Of a stretch of 33,164 nt of DNA, positions 1 through 8,201 are shown piece after piece. The notes beneath the pieces are model-generated. The model was not told the DNA's origin and did no database searches. It was given only the letters and a program-made list of their open reading frames with translations. The position numbers were made by a program, and so were the translations under genes. The first letter of the stretch is position 1. Every line of letters begins with the position of its first letter. This stretch comes from Lentisphaeria bacterium (lineage in GTDB: Bacteria; Verrucomicrobiota; Lentisphaeria; Victivallales; Victivallaceae): NCBI GenBank assembly GCA_017443585.1, contig JAFSYV010000362.1:1-33164 (forward strand), read 5' to 3'.

Positions 1-1548
1 CCCCGTCCGGCAGTAGCTCCTGGCGTCGTTGAACTGCCACAGCGTCAAGCCGGTGATCTCCGGAGAGGCGGCGACCGCGTCGAAGACCGCTTCCAGATAC
101 CCCGCCTGAAACTCCTCGGACCATTGGGCCTTTGCTTCGTCGTGCTGGCCGTAGAGTCCGCAGCAGCCCATTTCGCTGACGATGATCGGCTTGGTTTTTC
201 CGTAAAGGTTCAGGAAGTGGTCCACGACCTTCCGCACTCTGGGGGCGACGGCGGCTTCGGGATCCGTCTCGCAGTCGGCGGTGATCCAGCCCGGATAGGT
301 GTTGAAGGAGACGATGTCCATGTCGGCGCAGGCCCGGTCGTCGAAGATGTGGTTGCAGGCGAAGGTGACCAGCCGCCCGGAATTTTCCGCCCGGATCGTT
401 TCCGCCAGCTTCCGGCAGAGGGCTGCGCCCTCGTCGGTTCCCGAAGCGTTTTCGTTGAGAAAAGCGAATATGATGACCGAAGGATGGTTGAAACTGTTGT
501 GCACCATGAGTCGGGTCTGCTCGACCTGAGTTGCGATGAACTCCGGATCGGACATCTGTTCCGCCGGATTGCCCCAGCCCAGACTTTCCTCCCAGACCAG
601 GATCCCGAGGCGGTCGCACAGGTCGAGAAAGAGTTGCGCCTGCGGATAGTGACTGCCCCGGATGAAGTTGGCCCCGAGGCTCTTCAGATGCAGCAGATCC
701 GCCAGCATCTCCTGTTCCGTGGTGGCCGCTCCGTTCAAGGCCCCCGCTTCGTGCCGGTTGAAGCCCTTGAGGTAGATTTCCTTTCCGTTGAGCAGGATTT
801 TGTTTCCTTCCGCCTTGATCTCCCGGAGCCCGAAGGTTTCCGTCAGGCGGTCGCCCGCGACGGATGCCCGCAGCGTGTGGAGACAGGGGCTTTCCGGCGA
901 CCAGAGCTGCAAATCCTGCCGGGTGAGCTCCAAAATCCCGCCGGAAACGGTGAAGGACTTTTCCTCCTCGCCATCGACGGCGAGTTTCGCCTCGAATTTT
1001 GCGGGCGTCTCATGCTTGAAAAGGAAAGCAAGTTCGATCCTGCCCGTCCGGAAATCCGTCGTTCTGATCCTGATCCGGTCCAGCGGATTTCCCGTGCGGC
1101 TCAGGCGCAGGGAAATGCCGTGATAGAATCCCCCGAAAGCGTAGAAATCGTACCCCGGCCGGAAGATCTTCATCTTTTCCGGATCGAACTCGTTGTCTAT
1201 GAGGGCGACGAGCCGGTGGGGCCCGGCGGGGAGCCTGCCCGTTTCCAGTTCGAAGGCCGAATAGGGAAGAGCACAGCCGCCGATGAGCCGCCCGTCGAGG
1301 TAAAAGCTGCTGCGCAGGCCCATGCCGTCGACCCGCAGAAAACCGTTTTCCCACGCCTCTTCCAGCACGAAGTTCCGGGCGTAGACCGCGCAGCCCCGGC
1401 GGCAGTAGTACTTGGGCAGAGTGTCGAAACAGCCGGGGACGCACATGGTTTCCGCGAGGGGGAGCTCCGGCGCATTTTCGATATCTTCCAGCGACTTTCC
1501 TGCGAAGAAAGAAAAATCCCAGAGTCCGTTCAGATCGAGAGTCGTCAT
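1..1548 (-). CDS. GH2 family beta-glycosidase (beta-glucuronidase/beta-galactosidase-like), 3' end cut by window
   Basis: The minus strand reads open from an ATG at 1548 to the window edge (516 codons, no stop), so the C-terminus is missing. The layout is that of glycoside hydrolase family 2: an N-terminal jelly-roll sugar-binding domain (about residues 1-165), an Ig-like domain (about 165-250) and a TIM barrel that starts at the conserved KGFNRHE (261-267). The presumed acid/base is E366 in FLNENASG and the presumed nucleophile is E459 in VSEMG. The barrel-end motif LWQFND (503-508) shows that the catalytic domain is essentially complete. No signal peptide is seen, so it probably acts in the cytoplasm on imported oligosaccharide or glycoside. 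An AGGAG lies 8 bases before the ATG, and the pseudopilin gene ends 12 bases upstream, so it is the third gene of the LacI operon. The exact sugar (glucuronide or galactoside) cannot be decided from sequence. Confidence 0.93.
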   Translation of the reverse strand, partial: MTTLDLNGLWDFSFFAGKSLEDIENAPELPLAETMCVPGCFDTLPKYYCRRGCAVYARNFVLEEAWENGFLRVDGMGLRSSFYLDGRLIGGCALPYSAFELETGRLPAGPHRLVALIDNEFDPEKMKIFRPGYDFYAFGGFYHGISLRLSRTGNPLDRIRIRTTDFRTGRIELAFLFKHETPAKFEAKLAVDGEEEKSFTVSGGILELTRQDLQLWSPESPCLHTLRASVAGDRLTETFGLREIKAEGNKILLNGKEIYLKGFNRHEAGALNGAATTEQEMLADLLHLKSLGANFIRGSHYPQAQLFLDLCDRLGILVWEESLGWGNPAEQMSDPEFIATQVEQTRLMVHNSFNHPSVIIFAFLNENASGTDEGAALCRKLAETIRAENSGRLVTFACNHIFDDRACADMDIVSFNTYPGWITADCETDPEAAVAPRVRKVVDHFLNLYGKTKPIIVSEMGCCGLYGQHDEAKAQWSEEFQAGYLEAVFDAVAASPEITGLTLWQFNDARSYCRTG

Positions 1549-1560
1549 GGCTTTTTCTCC

Positions 1561-2319
1561 TCAGAGGTACTTGAATGCGGTGCTCGTGTAGAAGACTTCC
1601 CGGATCATGAGGGCCCGCCAGACCTGCACGTTCTGCCGGGTGGTCCCGGTGCCCCCTTCCATGGCCCGTGGTATGTGATAGCCCCAGCGTCCGGCGTCCA
1701 CCGCTTCGGTGTGGCCGTCTGCGAAGGCGACGCCCGCCTTCTCCCGGTGGCGCATGTGCAGAAGGGTGTTCAGCGAATCCCCGGTGGGGGCCAGCATGGT
1801 GGTGCTTTTCCATTTCCCCGCGGCGTCGACGGAGCCGCAGTCTCCCAGCAGATAGAAGCTCGTGTGCTGTTTGATCTTTTCCAGCTTGACGCCGATCCCC
1901 TTGTTGTTGCCGGCTCCGGCCTCCTTGAAAACGCTTCCCAGCCGGTACACGGCGGGCGGCTTGGGGCAGACGCCGTAGACGGCCCCGCTTTGAGAGGGAC
2001 ATTCGGCGGTTTTCGGTGTCTTGGAAGTGAGATAGTTGTGGGCCGCGTAGAACTCGCGCCAGTTGAAGTCCCACGTTTTTCCGTTGGGTCCGGCGCCCAG
2101 ATAGAGGACGACGGCCCCGCCGTTGTCGTTGGCGTAAAAGAGCATGGCCTGGGCGCTCTGGCGGAGGTTGTTCAGGCACTGGCTCTGCTTTGCCGCCTCC
2201 CTCGCCTGCTGCAGGGCGGGCAGGAGCATGGCGGCCAGGATCGCGATGATGGCGATCACGACCAGCAGTTCGATGAGGGTGAAGGGGAAGTGCTTGCGGA
2301 TGACGGAATGGTCTGTCAT
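1561..2319 (-). CDS. Pseudopilin-like protein with prepilin N-terminal domain and H-X9-DG motif
   Basis: This 252-residue protein has a type IV prepilin/pseudopilin N-terminus: a short basic leader, then [20 protein letters not shown] (about 13-32), with the conserved Glu at +5 of the mature form. The residue before the Phe is Pro, not the usual Gly of the prepilin peptidase site. Near the C-terminus is [12 protein letters not shown], the H-X9-DG signature of the DUF1559-like pseudopilins that are expanded in Lentisphaerota and Planctomycetes. The predicted form is a single N-terminal membrane helix with a globular body outside the inner membrane. Its role is unknown; in these phyla such genes often sit beside glycoside hydrolases and sugar regulators, as here. 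It follows lacI by 14 bases, and its AGGAG lies next to the lacI stop. No pilus or type II secretion machinery genes are in the window. Confidence 0.9.
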   Translation of the reverse strand: MTDHSVIRKHFPFTLIELLVVIAIIAILAAMLLPALQQAREAAKQSQCLNNLRQSAQAMLFYANDNGGAVVLYLGAGPNGKTWDFNWREFYAAHNYLTSKTPKTAECPSQSGAVYGVCPKPPAVYRLGSVFKEAGAGNNKGIGVKLEKIKQHTSFYLLGDCGSVDAAGKWKSTTMLAPTGDSLNTLLHMRHREKAGVAFADGHTEAVDAGRWGYHIPRAMEGGTGTTRQNVQVWRALMIREVFYTSTAFKYL

Positions 2320-2333
2320 GTTCTTTGTCTCCT

Positions 2334-3284
2334 TTATTTACCGGGTCCGTTCCAGACGATTTTGATCAGGTCGCCGCCGGGGAGCGTCTGACGGCAGTCG
2401 CCTTGGGGGGCTTTGCCGCCGAGCATCCATTCGGCCAGAATCTGAACCGCCCTTTCGGAATTCGAGGCGCTCGAGCGGAAGAGTGCGTAGGGGATGCCGG
2501 CGGGGATCAGGTATTCGAGCTGTTCCTCTTCGGCTATGAAAGGATGGGCGAAACGGAGCGGCGAACGCAGAAGATAGTCCGCCCCGAGGAAGACGATGAG
2601 ATTTTCCGGATCGGCGGTGACGGATTCCTCCGCGGGCAGGGGCGCGTAGTCGAAGCGGTAGTAGTCCGGCCGGTCGTACCAGGGGAAGAGCACGGGGCGG
2701 TTCTCCATTTCCTGATAGAGGTAGGCGCGCCGGGCTCCGACATGTTTCAGGCACTCGCCGATGAAGGCGCAGCGGCCGTCCGGACTGACGCTCACCGCCG
2801 GGATCCGGGGGCGGCCCATGATGACGTAGGGGACTCCGGAATCGACCAGGCACGAAACGAAGTTCAAGTTCGCGCCGGGGATGAGGTTGCTGATGACGCC
2901 GCCGATGAGGCCCTTGCTTCTGAGGGCGTCGAATTTTTCGATCTGCTCCTCCTCGCTGCGGTAGAAGACCAGCAACGACTCGATCTGATATTTTTCCAGC
3001 CCGAAGGTGAGGGCGGCGGCCCGCCGGGCGAAGTAGCCCGAACCCCGGACCCGGTTCGCTTCGGTCATGTTGAACATCAGCGCCGCCACGGGAACGTTCC
3101 TCTTGACCATGGAGCGGGCGAAGACGTTGGGCCGGTAGCCCATCTTCCGGGCCGTTTCGAGGATGAGACGCTTCTTTTCCGGAACGCAGGTGATCTTGCC
3201 CAGACGGCCGTTGACCACCGCCCAGACCAGCGTCGGCGTCACCCCGCAGGCACGGGCGATATCCTTGAGCGTCGTTCGCGACAT
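2334..3284 (-). CDS. LacI family transcriptional regulator
   Basis: This 316-residue protein begins with a LacI-type helix-turn-helix: [22 protein letters not shown] (about 5-26), then a hinge helix ending in [11 protein letters not shown]. The rest has the usual size for a periplasmic-binding-protein-like effector domain. Two details differ from the family norm: the recognition region carries an extended [12 protein letters not shown] stretch, and the hinge residue usually Leu (ARSL) is Met. It is the first gene of an operon with the pseudopilin and GH2 genes, so the effector is probably a sugar released or imported by that pathway. The start is supported by AGGGGAC before the ATG. A perfect 18-bp palindrome lies 11 bases upstream of the start, just after the -10 box, which suggests autorepression of the whole operon. 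Confidence 0.9.
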   Translation of the reverse strand: MSRTTLKDIARACGVTPTLVWAVVNGRLGKITCVPEKKRLILETARKMGYRPNVFARSMVKRNVPVAALMFNMTEANRVRGSGYFARRAAALTFGLEKYQIESLLVFYRSEEEQIEKFDALRSKGLIGGVISNLIPGANLNFVSCLVDSGVPYVIMGRPRIPAVSVSPDGRCAFIGECLKHVGARRAYLYQEMENRPVLFPWYDRPDYYRFDYAPLPAEESVTADPENLIVFLGADYLLRSPLRFAHPFIAEEEQLEYLIPAGIPYALFRSSASNSERAVQILAEWMLGGKAPQGDCRQTLPGGDLIKIVWNGPGK

Positions 3285-3295
3285 GGCGTCCCCTT

Positions 3296-3313
3296 TTATT
3301 CAACGTTGAATAA
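3296..3313. promoter_or_regulatory. Probable LacI-family operator, perfect 18-bp palindrome
   Basis: TTATTCAACGTTGAATAA is identical to its reverse complement over all 18 bases. The central CG within AACGTT is typical of LacI-family operators, where the hinge helices open the central CG step. It lies just downstream of the -10 box at about +4 to +21 of the predicted transcript and 11 bases before the lacI start. A repressor bound there would block initiation or clearance. No second full copy was found in the window. Confidence 0.75.
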
Positions 3314-3323
3314 CTTTGGCTCT

Positions 3324-3352
3324 AATATAGCATGCCGAAAATGAAAAAGCAA
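3324..3352 (-). promoter_or_regulatory. Sigma-70-type promoter of the lacI-pseudopilin-GH2 operon
   Basis: On the minus strand TTGCTT (3352-3347) and TATATT (3329-3324) are separated by 17 bases. The expected start of transcription, near 3317, abuts the palindromic operator. The AT-rich patch stands out against the GC-rich surroundings. Confidence 0.65.
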
Positions 3353-3390
3353 GAGGTTTTTCCGGAAAATTTGCGGCGGCGGCGACACGG

Positions 3391-3421
3391 AGCCCCGGCG
3401 GCGGGTCGCGCCGCCGGAGCC
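3391..3421 (-). terminator. Strong GC hairpin after the DUF4838 gene, possible terminator
   Basis: CCGGCGGCG and CGCCGCCGG form a perfect 9-bp stem around a 5-base loop, extendable by a few wobble and GC pairs. It begins about 15 bases after the stop codon of the minus-strand DUF4838 gene and lies before the lacI promoter. There is no clean U-run directly after it, so it may be a weak or factor-assisted terminator. The rest of 3314-3435 holds only the lacI promoter. Confidence 0.45.
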
Positions 3422-3435
3422 GGGCGAACCCGGGA

Positions 3436-6360
3436 TCACTTCGGGAGCTCTTCCAGCTTCACGTCGTCGAACCAGACCGTCCCCGTGGCCTTGAAAAGGC
3501 GGAGCCGCAGGTAGGGCGATTTGATGAGCTTCGCCGGGGTCTCGAAGTCGAAACTCTGACGCACCCAGTTGGGGGTGCTCCCGGTGAGGAAGTGGGTCGG
3601 ATACCAGCGGTTGCCCGCGTCGAAGAGATTCAGGACCACGCCGCCGCCTCTGGTGATGGGCTTCACCTCTTCGAGGCGGACGTAGGCCGAGAGCCGGTAT
3701 TTCGTGGAGGGCTTCAATTTCGGCAGGTACTGCGTGACCATCATTTCCTGCGCCTTCCCGCCGGGGGCGTTGGCCAGCTTCAGGGAGGGCGGAGCCGTGA
3801 AGAAGACCCCCTTGTCCAGAAGCCAGCTCTGGCCGGGTTTGAGCTTCTGGTCCGCATACCAGCCGCCGATGAAACGGCCCTTGGGCTGAATATTGAAGTT
3901 CCCGTTCTGGATGATGTCGGGGAGACTTTTCTGCGGCGCGAACCGGCAGAGACCGTAGTTTTCCAGATCGTGGAAGCCCTTGATGAAGGGACTCCAGGTG
4001 TAGAGCGTGGCGTGGCCCGTGCTCCTGGCGAGGATCCGGTTCCGCCCGAAATTCACCGGGAACCCGGCTTTGTTCCACGCGGGGAAGACGCTCTTGGGGA
4101 AGGAGATGACCGCCCGGTAGCCCTTGGGCGTCCGCGTGACCGACGTGACGGCGCCGGAGTTCCAGCTCCTGTCGCCGGTGGATTTGGAGCCGTGCATGGT
4201 CAGTTTCTGGTCGAAGAGGCAGTTCCTGACGTTGAGGATCCACTGATAGTAGACCTTCCGCTCCCCGGTGGGATCGATGAAGAGCTCCACGCCCGAATGC
4301 TGCCAGAGGTCGGTGGCGTCCCGTGGCCGGACCGAGGCCACCTGTTCGTCGAAGAGGGGCTCTTCGCAGTCGAAGGTGAAAGTGAAGTTCTTCTCATCCT
4401 GCGAAATGGAAACTTTCGTCATGACGGGGGGCTGGGTGAGCTTTTCCCCTTCGCGCCCGAAGACCCGCAGGTAGGCGGGGGAGTCGGGGGAACAGCTGAA
4501 TTTGCCCGCAGCGTCGGTCCGTTCGATGTATTCCGCCCTCGCCGCGAGGAGCGGCTCCAGCCACTCGCTGCGGAAGAGTTTTACTCTCGCGAGGGAGTCC
4601 CTGTCGCCCCGGACCAGTGCTTCCGCCCGGTCGAAGGCGGCTTTCACTTCTCCGATCCGCTTGACGTCGTAGATCTTATGCCATAGATCGTAGTCCGAAG
4701 GCGGCACCACGGCGGGCCCCAGATCGGTGTCCACCTGACGGCCGATGATCTCCTTGAGCCAGATCTTTTCGAAGAGGTCGAAGAGTTTCCCCATTTCGCC
4801 CGCGGCCTTGCCGAACATGAGCTTGTGGTGTTCGGCGATGAGGGCGTCGGCGTCGGCTTTGTTGTTCCACGCCAGTTTCCCGTAGACGTAGTACAACAGA
4901 TAGTTATTGATCCAGCGGTCGGTCTCGCTTTCGAAATAGGCCCCCGTGATGTAGGGGGTGACCTGCTTCAAGTACGGCGCCACGCAGCGGGGCGTGGGCG
5001 AAGGAACGCCGGAGAAAGCGGTGCCGCCCATCTTGCAGAGGTAGTTCCACAGCCACACCCTGAAGTTGAGTTTCTTCGTCCACGCGGCGATCTCGGCCAG
5101 ATCCTTGGCCTGTCCGGCGGGATTGTACTGTCCCCAGGGGCCCCGTTCCGCCACCATGACCAGCAGATTGGAGGGCAGGTCGATCTTGGGCACGTCCCGG
5201 TAGGGGCGGTAGGCCATCATGGTCACGAAGCCCGGCACTTTTTCCTGCTGGAGTCTCCGGGCGGTCTGCACGGTCACGCCCCACATGAATTCCGTGGCGT
5301 AGTTGGCGCCCGTGCCGTACTTCGGGGTGCAGAGTTTGCAGCAGCAGCGGTAGTAGGAGTCCTGCGGCATGATGTCGGCGAAGCCCTTCTGGAATCCCGA
5401 GGGATCCCAGTTCGGCTTGCCCGTGCGGTAGAGGACGCCGCGCTTGGTCGGGGGTTCCCCCAGCAGGAAACTTTTCACGTCCTGATAGATCTCTTCCTGA
5501 ATGCCGGAGGAGTAGCAGAGGGAGCCGGGATGGGGCAGGGAGGGGCTGTTGTGCCGTCGGCCGTTGGTCATCAGCGCGAAGTATTTCGGGTGGCTTTTGC
5601 CGAAGCGGAGCAGATAGCCCAGTCGGGAAAGACCGTGACAACAGGGCACGTACTGCGTTTCCATCCGGGTCCGGAGCTGGGCAAGGTTTTTCTCGGGCCA
5701 CGCCCGGTCCGAAGCAGGCTTGCCCGGCCACTTGCCTTCATAGAAGGAGGCCCGGCGGACGGTGAAGTCGGGATAGTCGAAGATCCGGGCCGCGGGCAGG
5801 ACGAGGCTGCTTTTCCGGGGCACGATGGTCCCCAGCTCGCCGGGAAAATAGAAGCGGACGCCCGCGAAACGCTCCAGAAAGTCGTAGACGCCGAAAAGGG
5901 TCCCCCGTTCGTAGAGCTGGCCCCAGATGCCCCCGGAAAGGTTCTTTTCCGGATCGGCCCTGGGGTCGTCGATCCCGGCGATGAAGGCGCCTTGCGGGGT
6001 GATTTTCACGGTGAAGGAATCCCGGTGGTGTCCCGCGGGGGTGATGCCGGCTTGGGCCGCCTGTTTGCCGAAGCCGAGGAAGATGTTGTATTTGCCCTTC
6101 CGAGGCGCGGTTTCGACCGTGATGCTCCCGTTGAGGACTTTGTTGAGGGTCGTCGCCAGCTCCTTCGCCGCGAAGCGGACCGTTTTGGGCGCGTCGGGGG
6201 CGATGACCACCGCCGCGGTGTTCCCCCGGATCTCCGCGGCCTTGCCGCCGATCTCGCACACCTTGGGGAGTCGTTTGGGCATATGGGGCGGATCGGGGAT
6301 GGCGGCGGACCCGGCCAGCAGGGCAAGACAACAGACGGCGCTCGAAAGCAGTTTCTTCAT
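3436..6360 (-). CDS. Secreted DUF4838-type protein with carbohydrate-binding modules
   Basis: This protein of about 974 residues starts with a signal peptide (MKKLLSSAVCCLALLAGSAA). The N-terminal part (about 30-180) resembles the non-catalytic alpha-glucuronidase-like domain: an FAAKELATTL region, then GTLFGVYDFLERFAGVRFYFPGE. A central alpha/beta region of the DUF4838 type follows (about 190-560). Next comes a CBM9/DOMON-like beta-sandwich (about 640-820, with VELFIDP and ISFPKS), and a C-terminal CBM4/9-like module (about 820-974, ending FDDVKLEEL). It probably binds or cleaves a complex polysaccharide outside the cytoplasm; the activity of DUF4838 proteins is not established to my knowledge. 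The ATG at 6360 is preferred because AAGGAG sits 8 bases before it; a GTG 9 bases further upstream would abut that site. The gene has its own promoter and appears monocistronic. Confidence 0.88.
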   Translation of the reverse strand: MKKLLSSAVCCLALLAGSAAIPDPPHMPKRLPKVCEIGGKAAEIRGNTAAVVIAPDAPKTVRFAAKELATTLNKVLNGSITVETAPRKGKYNIFLGFGKQAAQAGITPAGHHRDSFTVKITPQGAFIAGIDDPRADPEKNLSGGIWGQLYERGTLFGVYDFLERFAGVRFYFPGELGTIVPRKSSLVLPAARIFDYPDFTVRRASFYEGKWPGKPASDRAWPEKNLAQLRTRMETQYVPCCHGLSRLGYLLRFGKSHPKYFALMTNGRRHNSPSLPHPGSLCYSSGIQEEIYQDVKSFLLGEPPTKRGVLYRTGKPNWDPSGFQKGFADIMPQDSYYRCCCKLCTPKYGTGANYATEFMWGVTVQTARRLQQEKVPGFVTMMAYRPYRDVPKIDLPSNLLVMVAERGPWGQYNPAGQAKDLAEIAAWTKKLNFRVWLWNYLCKMGGTAFSGVPSPTPRCVAPYLKQVTPYITGAYFESETDRWINNYLLYYVYGKLAWNNKADADALIAEHHKLMFGKAAGEMGKLFDLFEKIWLKEIIGRQVDTDLGPAVVPPSDYDLWHKIYDVKRIGEVKAAFDRAEALVRGDRDSLARVKLFRSEWLEPLLAARAEYIERTDAAGKFSCSPDSPAYLRVFGREGEKLTQPPVMTKVSISQDEKNFTFTFDCEEPLFDEQVASVRPRDATDLWQHSGVELFIDPTGERKVYYQWILNVRNCLFDQKLTMHGSKSTGDRSWNSGAVTSVTRTPKGYRAVISFPKSVFPAWNKAGFPVNFGRNRILARSTGHATLYTWSPFIKGFHDLENYGLCRFAPQKSLPDIIQNGNFNIQPKGRFIGGWYADQKLKPGQSWLLDKGVFFTAPPSLKLANAPGGKAQEMMVTQYLPKLKPSTKYRLSAYVRLEEVKPITRGGGVVLNLFDAGNRWYPTHFLTGSTPNWVRQSFDFETPAKLIKSPYLRLRLFKATGTVWFDDVKLEELPK

Positions 6361-6409
6361 GGCGTTCACTCCTTATGGATCAGATTCGAAATTTTGGAAA
6401 GACCTCTTT

Positions 6410-6438
6410 AATTTAGCACGGGGATCCCCCTTTGTCAA
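6410..6438 (-). promoter_or_regulatory. Sigma-70-type promoter of the DUF4838 gene
   Basis: On the minus strand a consensus -35 TTGACA (6438-6433) and a -10 TAAATT (6415-6410) are spaced by 17 bases. The leader to the ATG at 6360 is about 43 bases. It diverges from the serA promoter about 75 bases away. Confidence 0.65.
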
Positions 6439-6442
6439 GTTC

Positions 6443-6507
6443 GGAAAGTTCCCGATTGCCGAAATAAACGGGCTTTCCCGTCCTTTGGCGCCCCGGAAAA
6501 CGGGAAA
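6443..6507. repeat. Cluster of CGGG/CCCG inverted repeats between divergent promoters
   Basis: GGAAAGTTCCCG (6443-6454), CGGGCTTTCCCG (6469-6480) and CGGGAAA (6501-6507) are arranged as alternating inverted copies of a GGAAAG/CCCG-like element. They lie wholly between the -35 boxes of the DUF4838 and serA promoters. This could be a regulator binding region or DNA able to form hairpins. The repeats are short and imperfect, so chance cannot be excluded. Confidence 0.3.
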
Positions 6508-6511
6508 TGAT

Positions 6512-6540
6512 TTGAAAAAAAGGCCCCGAGGCTGTATATT
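6512..6540 (+). promoter_or_regulatory. Sigma-70-type promoter of serA
   Basis: TTGAAA (6512-6517) and TATATT (6535-6540) are separated by 17 bases. The leader to the ATG at 6579 is about 32 bases and contains AAGGAGG at 6563-6569. Confidence 0.7.
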
Positions 6541-6578
6541 AAGGGGAAGTGTTTTTCAAACCAAGGAGGTATTTTACC

Positions 6579-8153
6579 ATGCGAAAAGTTCTGATCCCGA
6601 CGAAACTCGACAAATTTGCGGCCGACTGGCTCACCGAGCGCAGCTACGAGTGCATCCTCGATGCGTCTACGCCCATAGCGGACCTCTTCAAGGCCAATCC
6701 CGATGCCGAGGTCGTGATCGTCCGCAGCGAGAAGATCACCCCCGAGCTCATCGATCTGCTCCCCGAACTGAAGCTCATCGTCCGGGCCGGAGCCGGTTTC
6801 AACACCATCGACATCAAATACGCCCGCAAGCGCAACGTGGACGTGATGAACACCCCCGGCGCCAACTCCAACGCCGTGGCCGAAGAGGTCATCGCCCTCA
6901 TGCTGGCTTCCGCCCGGCACGTGGTCGCCGCGGACAAATCCACCCGCGCGGGGCTCTGGGAAAAGAGCAAGCTCATGGGCCACGAGATCACCGGCAAGAC
7001 CGTGGGCATCCTGGGGTTGGGCCACATCGGCCAGCTGCTGGTGAAGCGCCTTTCCGGTTTCGAAGTCAAGGTTCTGGGCTACGACCCCATGATCTCCCCG
7101 GCTCTGGCCGAGAAGCTGGGCGTGGAGCTCTGCAGCGTCGAGCGCATCTTCGCCGAATCCGACTTCGTGTCGCTCCACATCCCCGAAAACGACGAGACCC
7201 GCGGCATGATCAACCGCAAGCTCTTCGAGCTGATGAAGCCCGGCGCCACCTTGATCAACTGCGCCCGCGCCGGGATCATCAACGAAGAGGATCTCCGGGC
7301 GGTGAAGGCCGAACGCAAGATCTCCTATCTGAACGACGTCTATCCCAAGGACGAAACCGGTGAAAAGAGCATCGCCGACGTGGCCGACCTGATGATGCCC
7401 CACCTGGGCGCCAACACCTACGAGGCCAACTTCAACGCCGCCCGCAAGGCGGCGGAACAGATCGTCGATTACTTCGAGAAGGGCATCACCACCGCCGTGG
7501 TCAACAAGGCCCTGCCCGACGGCCTGGACGCCAAGTATCAGCACCTGGCCTTCGTGCTGGCCTCCCTGACCCGTGCCTGGCTGGGCGCAGAAAAGAATCC
7601 GAGCAAGGTGGAAACCAGCTTCTACGGCACGCTGGGCCAGTTCGCCAACTGGATGATCCCCCCCATCGCGGCGGCCATCGGCGGCGACTTCGCCATCGAC
7701 CGTTCGCCCAGGGATGCGGAACAGTTCCTTTCCGAGGCCGGCGTGGAGCTGGTCAACCGTCAGGTGGACAACCGGAAGAACTACGGCGAATCCATGAGCA
7801 TCGACCTCTTCGCCGGCAACGCCCCCATCTACAAGGGCGGCTGCCGCGGGACCATCATCGAGAACCGGCTGATGATCTCCCGGCTCAACGACTTCGACGG
7901 ACTTTACCTGAACCCCGTGGGTTACCACCTCTTCGTGGAATATGACGACGCCCCCGGCATCATCGGCTCCATCGCCGGGATCCTGGGCGAAAAGAACATC
8001 AACATCATCGACATCCGGGCCCCTCAGGATCCCCGGACGGGCCGTTCGCTGTGCGTCATCACCACCAATGTGGCGGTGCCCGAGGTGCTGGTCGACAAGA
8101 TCCGCGAAACGGTCAAGGCGGCGCGGGCCTTCGGTTTTTCCTATCTCGTGTGA
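6579..8153 (+). CDS. serA: D-3-phosphoglycerate dehydrogenase
   Basis: Oxidises 3-phosphoglycerate to 3-phosphohydroxypyruvate with NAD, the first step of serine synthesis. The 524 residues match the long form of the family. There is an N-terminal substrate domain with VRAGAGFNTID (68-78). The NAD-binding domain has GLGHIG (146-151), the catalytic-type R230 in NCARAG and H275 in MPHLGANT. An intervening ASB-type domain covers about 320-450. A C-terminal ACT domain (about 451-524, EYDDAPGIIGSIAGILG) probably senses serine. The segment that normally reads DVFxxEP is DVYPKDETG here, so the usual catalytic Glu position is Asp with Glu one residue later. The start was chosen for AAGGAGG nine bases before the ATG; a GTG 30 bases upstream lies inside the leader. 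It is first in a possible serA-hypothetical-purL unit. Confidence 0.95.
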   Translation: MRKVLIPTKLDKFAADWLTERSYECILDASTPIADLFKANPDAEVVIVRSEKITPELIDLLPELKLIVRAGAGFNTIDIKYARKRNVDVMNTPGANSNAVAEEVIALMLASARHVVAADKSTRAGLWEKSKLMGHEITGKTVGILGLGHIGQLLVKRLSGFEVKVLGYDPMISPALAEKLGVELCSVERIFAESDFVSLHIPENDETRGMINRKLFELMKPGATLINCARAGIINEEDLRAVKAERKISYLNDVYPKDETGEKSIADVADLMMPHLGANTYEANFNAARKAAEQIVDYFEKGITTAVVNKALPDGLDAKYQHLAFVLASLTRAWLGAEKNPSKVETSFYGTLGQFANWMIPPIAAAIGGDFAIDRSPRDAEQFLSEAGVELVNRQVDNRKNYGESMSIDLFAGNAPIYKGGCRGTIIENRLMISRLNDFDGLYLNPVGYHLFVEYDDAPGIIGSIAGILGEKNINIIDIRAPQDPRTGRSLCVITTNVAVPEVLVDKIRETVKAARAFGFSYLV

Positions 8154-8154
8154 C

Positions 8155-8171
8155 GGCCGGGAGTTCCGGCC
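8155..8171 (+). terminator. Hairpin with T-rich tail after serA (terminator or attenuator)
   Basis: GGCCGG and CCGGCC pair perfectly around a GAGTT loop, followed by TCTCTTTGT. It begins two bases after the serA stop. Because the next gene follows at once with no clear new promoter, it may only partly stop transcription and set the ratio of serA to the downstream genes. Confidence 0.5.
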
Positions 8172-8201
8172 TCTCTTTGTGAAAGCGGAAAGGAGTATCC
8201 C

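Noticed and set aside
124-2391. 755-residue open frame on the plus strand
   Set aside because: It is antisense to the GH2 and pseudopilin genes, which have motifs, ribosome sites and operon spacing. Its sequence shows no family features and reflects GC-rich codon bias.
6367-6369. GTG at 6369 as the start of the DUF4838 gene
   Set aside because: It directly abuts the AAGGAG ribosome site, whereas the ATG at 6360 is 8 bases from it and begins a standard signal peptide.
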